From Erinaceus europaeus (Eukaryota; Chordata; Mammalia; Eulipotyphla; Erinaceidae), in NCBI RefSeq assembly GCF_950295315.1, contig NC_080171.1, positions 113,280,093 through 113,344,092 on the forward strand: a stretch of 64,000 nucleotides of DNA. The letters are read 5' to 3'. This document shows positions 62,747 to 64,000 of the stretch, one piece after another; the stretch's first letter is position 1; each line of letters opens with the position of its first letter. The translations under genes and the position numbers were made by a program. The notes under the pieces were generated by a model. That model ran no database searches. It saw nothing but the letters and a program-made list of their open reading frames with translations, and was not told where the DNA came from.

Positions 62747-63047
62747 TCTTCCTTTCTTTTTATTTTTTGCCTTCAGGGTTATTGCTGGGGCTCAGTGCCA
62801 GCACTATGAATCTACCACTCCCAGTGGCTATTTTTTTCCATTTTATTGGATAGGACAGAGAGAAATTGAGAGAGGAGGGGGACACGGAGAAGGAGAGAGA
62901 AAAAGAGACACTTGCAGACCTGCTTCACCGCTTGTGAAGCTTCCCCTCTGCTGATGGGGATCCAGGGGCTCAAACTCAATTTGCACAGATCCTTGCACTT
63001 AGTACTATGTGTGCTTATCTGGTTGCACCCCCCACCCCTTCCCCCAA
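62747..63047 (-). mobile_element. SINE-I variant (long-form module)
   Basis: Reversed: 'gccttcagggttattgctgg', 'gcttcccctctgctgatggg', head end 'ctggttgcaccccccacccc'. No CAA-rich part. Confidence 0.88.
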
Positions 63048-63450
63048 GATATCTACAGCATTGTGGGTCAGTGATGGAGGCTCTGAAAGGGGTACTTTTT
63101 GGGGTGAGCGAGGAGATCTGGTGCCATCAGATGTGTCTCCCAGTCACAGCCATCTTGAGCTGGGCTGATCACACTAAGCCTTGGGGAGAAATTGGGTGTA
63201 GGGTGGTAGGGCAGCAGGTGGAGGGAGATGGGAACCACATACTGGCTTGCCATTGGCCTCTGCATATGTGCCTAACACCTCTGCAAGCCCTTGTTTCTCC
63301 CCATCAGGGGTGATCACGGCTGATTCCTGCCTGGTAGACTCAGAAGGGCCTCAAGTAGAAGAGTGTGTGGGATGGAGGTTTTAGGATGACTGTCCTTTGA
63401 ACATCAAAAGCATCAGTTTCTAAGCTCTAAGGACTGAGTTAGAGGGAGGG
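63048..63450. other. Unique sequence, nothing recognised
   Basis: A 133-codon open stretch (62912-63313) begins in the preceding SINE and is not supported as a gene. Confidence 0.45.
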
Positions 63451-63482
<32 letters not shown>

Positions 63483-63527
63483 GTGTGTGTGTGCATGTGT
63501 GTGTGTGTGCATGTGTGTGTGTGCAAG
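63451..63527 (+). repeat. (TG)n microsatellite
   Basis: About 77 bp of TG dinucleotides with a few CG/CA interruptions; potential Z-DNA and likely polymorphic. Confidence 0.95.
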
Positions 63528-63597
63528 AGTGGGGGAGCTTTACACTACAGAGGGGGCATGACAAGGATGTGGCACTGTGACTGAAAAAAACAGGCCT

Positions 63598-63970
63598 ATT
63601 GGGGTAGGAGACAGCTCGCCTGGTGGAGCACAGGCCATGTTTGAGACCCCCCCCCACCACCACATGGGAGCACCATGCAAAAGAGAAACTTCACTAGTGG
63701 TGAAGCAGCTGAGGTAGCTCTTCTCTCTCTCTTTCTCTCTCTCTCTTCAGTGGTTCTCTTTACAACTGCTTATCTTTTTAATATTTACTTATTCATTTTG
63801 ACCAGAGCACTACTCAGCTCTGGCTGACGATGGTGCAGGGGACTGAACCTGGGACTTTGGAGTCTCAGGCATGAGAGTCTCTTTGCATAACCATTATGCT
63901 ATCTTCTCTCTCTCTTTCTCTCCACCCTTTTTCTATCTCTCATTCTCTATATGTAAAAAAAAGGGGGGGG
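63598..63970 (+). mobile_element. SINE-V, split by a reversed SINE-IV
   Basis: 'agctcgcctggtggagcaca', 'cactagtggtgaagcagctg' and a CT-rich stretch to about 63780, resuming with CT-rich sequence and an A tail after 63904. Confidence 0.6.
63785..63903 (-). mobile_element. SINE-IV
   Basis: Reversed: 'gagcactactcagctctggc', 'aaccattatgctatcttctc'. Confidence 0.92.
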
Positions 63971-64000
63971 CAATACCATTTTCTGGGAGCAGTGGGATCT
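63971..64000 (+). mobile_element. SINE-I 3' module, cut by window edge
   Basis: 'ctgggagcagtgggatct' resembles the start of the long-form 3' module. Confidence 0.5.

Overview
The window reads as noncoding mammalian nuclear DNA, intergenic or deep intronic. It most likely comes from a hedgehog (Erinaceidae, probably Erinaceus). The basis is the SINE content: dozens of copies of a few tRNA-derived SINEs whose heads and bodies match, from memory, the erinaceid-specific SINEs, plus L1 LINEs and solo LTRs of endogenous retroviruses. No host exon, tRNA, rRNA or ncRNA gene could be supported. Essentially all protein-like coding potential belongs to L1 ORF1 and ORF2. Repeat labels are working names. 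SINE-I is about 260-340 bp, with a tRNA-like head, a 'cacctgcaggggagtcgctt' body, a pyrimidine tract and a CAA-rich 3' part; it exists in a short form ending in (AATA)n and a long form with an extra 3' module ending 'aataaccctggaggc' plus poly(A). SINE-II is about 190-220 bp, with the same body type and a tail 'tatccaataaataaagata'. SINE-III is about 150 bp, head 'ggaggtggcgcagtggataa', tail 'ctcattaataaataaat'. SINE-IV is about 120 bp, containing 'cagagctgagcagtgctctg'. SINE-V is a set of older, diverged tRNA-like SINEs.

Layout. 1-7245: L1 3' ends on the minus strand, SINEs, and a minus-strand L1 with a very long 3'UTR (4008-5331). 7249-13087: L1 copy A, almost full length, with an exact 11-bp target-site duplication (TSD). 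ORF2 is still in one frame over its whole length but carries five in-frame stops. 13088-27183: SINEs, an ancient minus-strand L1 (14390-17640) broken up by younger insertions, a solo LTR with a 6-bp TSD (17717-18096), and three long-3'UTR L1 insertions. 27184-33398: L1 copy B, a composite retroposition unit bounded by an exact 16-bp TSD. It holds an L1 3'-end fragment, a full-length L1 start, ORF1, ORF2 with an inverted L1 block inside, the L1 3' end, and about 0.4 kb of non-L1 sequence with its own A-rich tail. 33399-47165: more SINEs, a twin-primed L1 3'UTR (35397-36572), ancient L1 pieces and an LTR. 47239-59392: solo LTRs of at least three families, two of them related copies on opposite strands, and a site at 49552-51056 used twice by retroposition. 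59393-64000: dense SINE nests with exact TSDs and an L1/SINE-I chimera (60340-60656).

How the parts fit. The L1 endonuclease/reverse transcriptase machinery explains the SINEs, the L1 fragments, the TSDs, the twin-primed inversions and the chimeras. Copies A and B share a frameshift in ORF1 and two stops in ORF2 yet have different TSDs and flanks, so they appear to be independent insertions of a lineage that was already coding-dead. This suggests mobilisation in trans. At least two L1 3' ends coexist: a short 3'UTR of about 0.2 kb (A, B) and a long one of about 1.2 kb. Everything is read by eye; boundaries of old repeats are approximate, usually within 5-20 bp.
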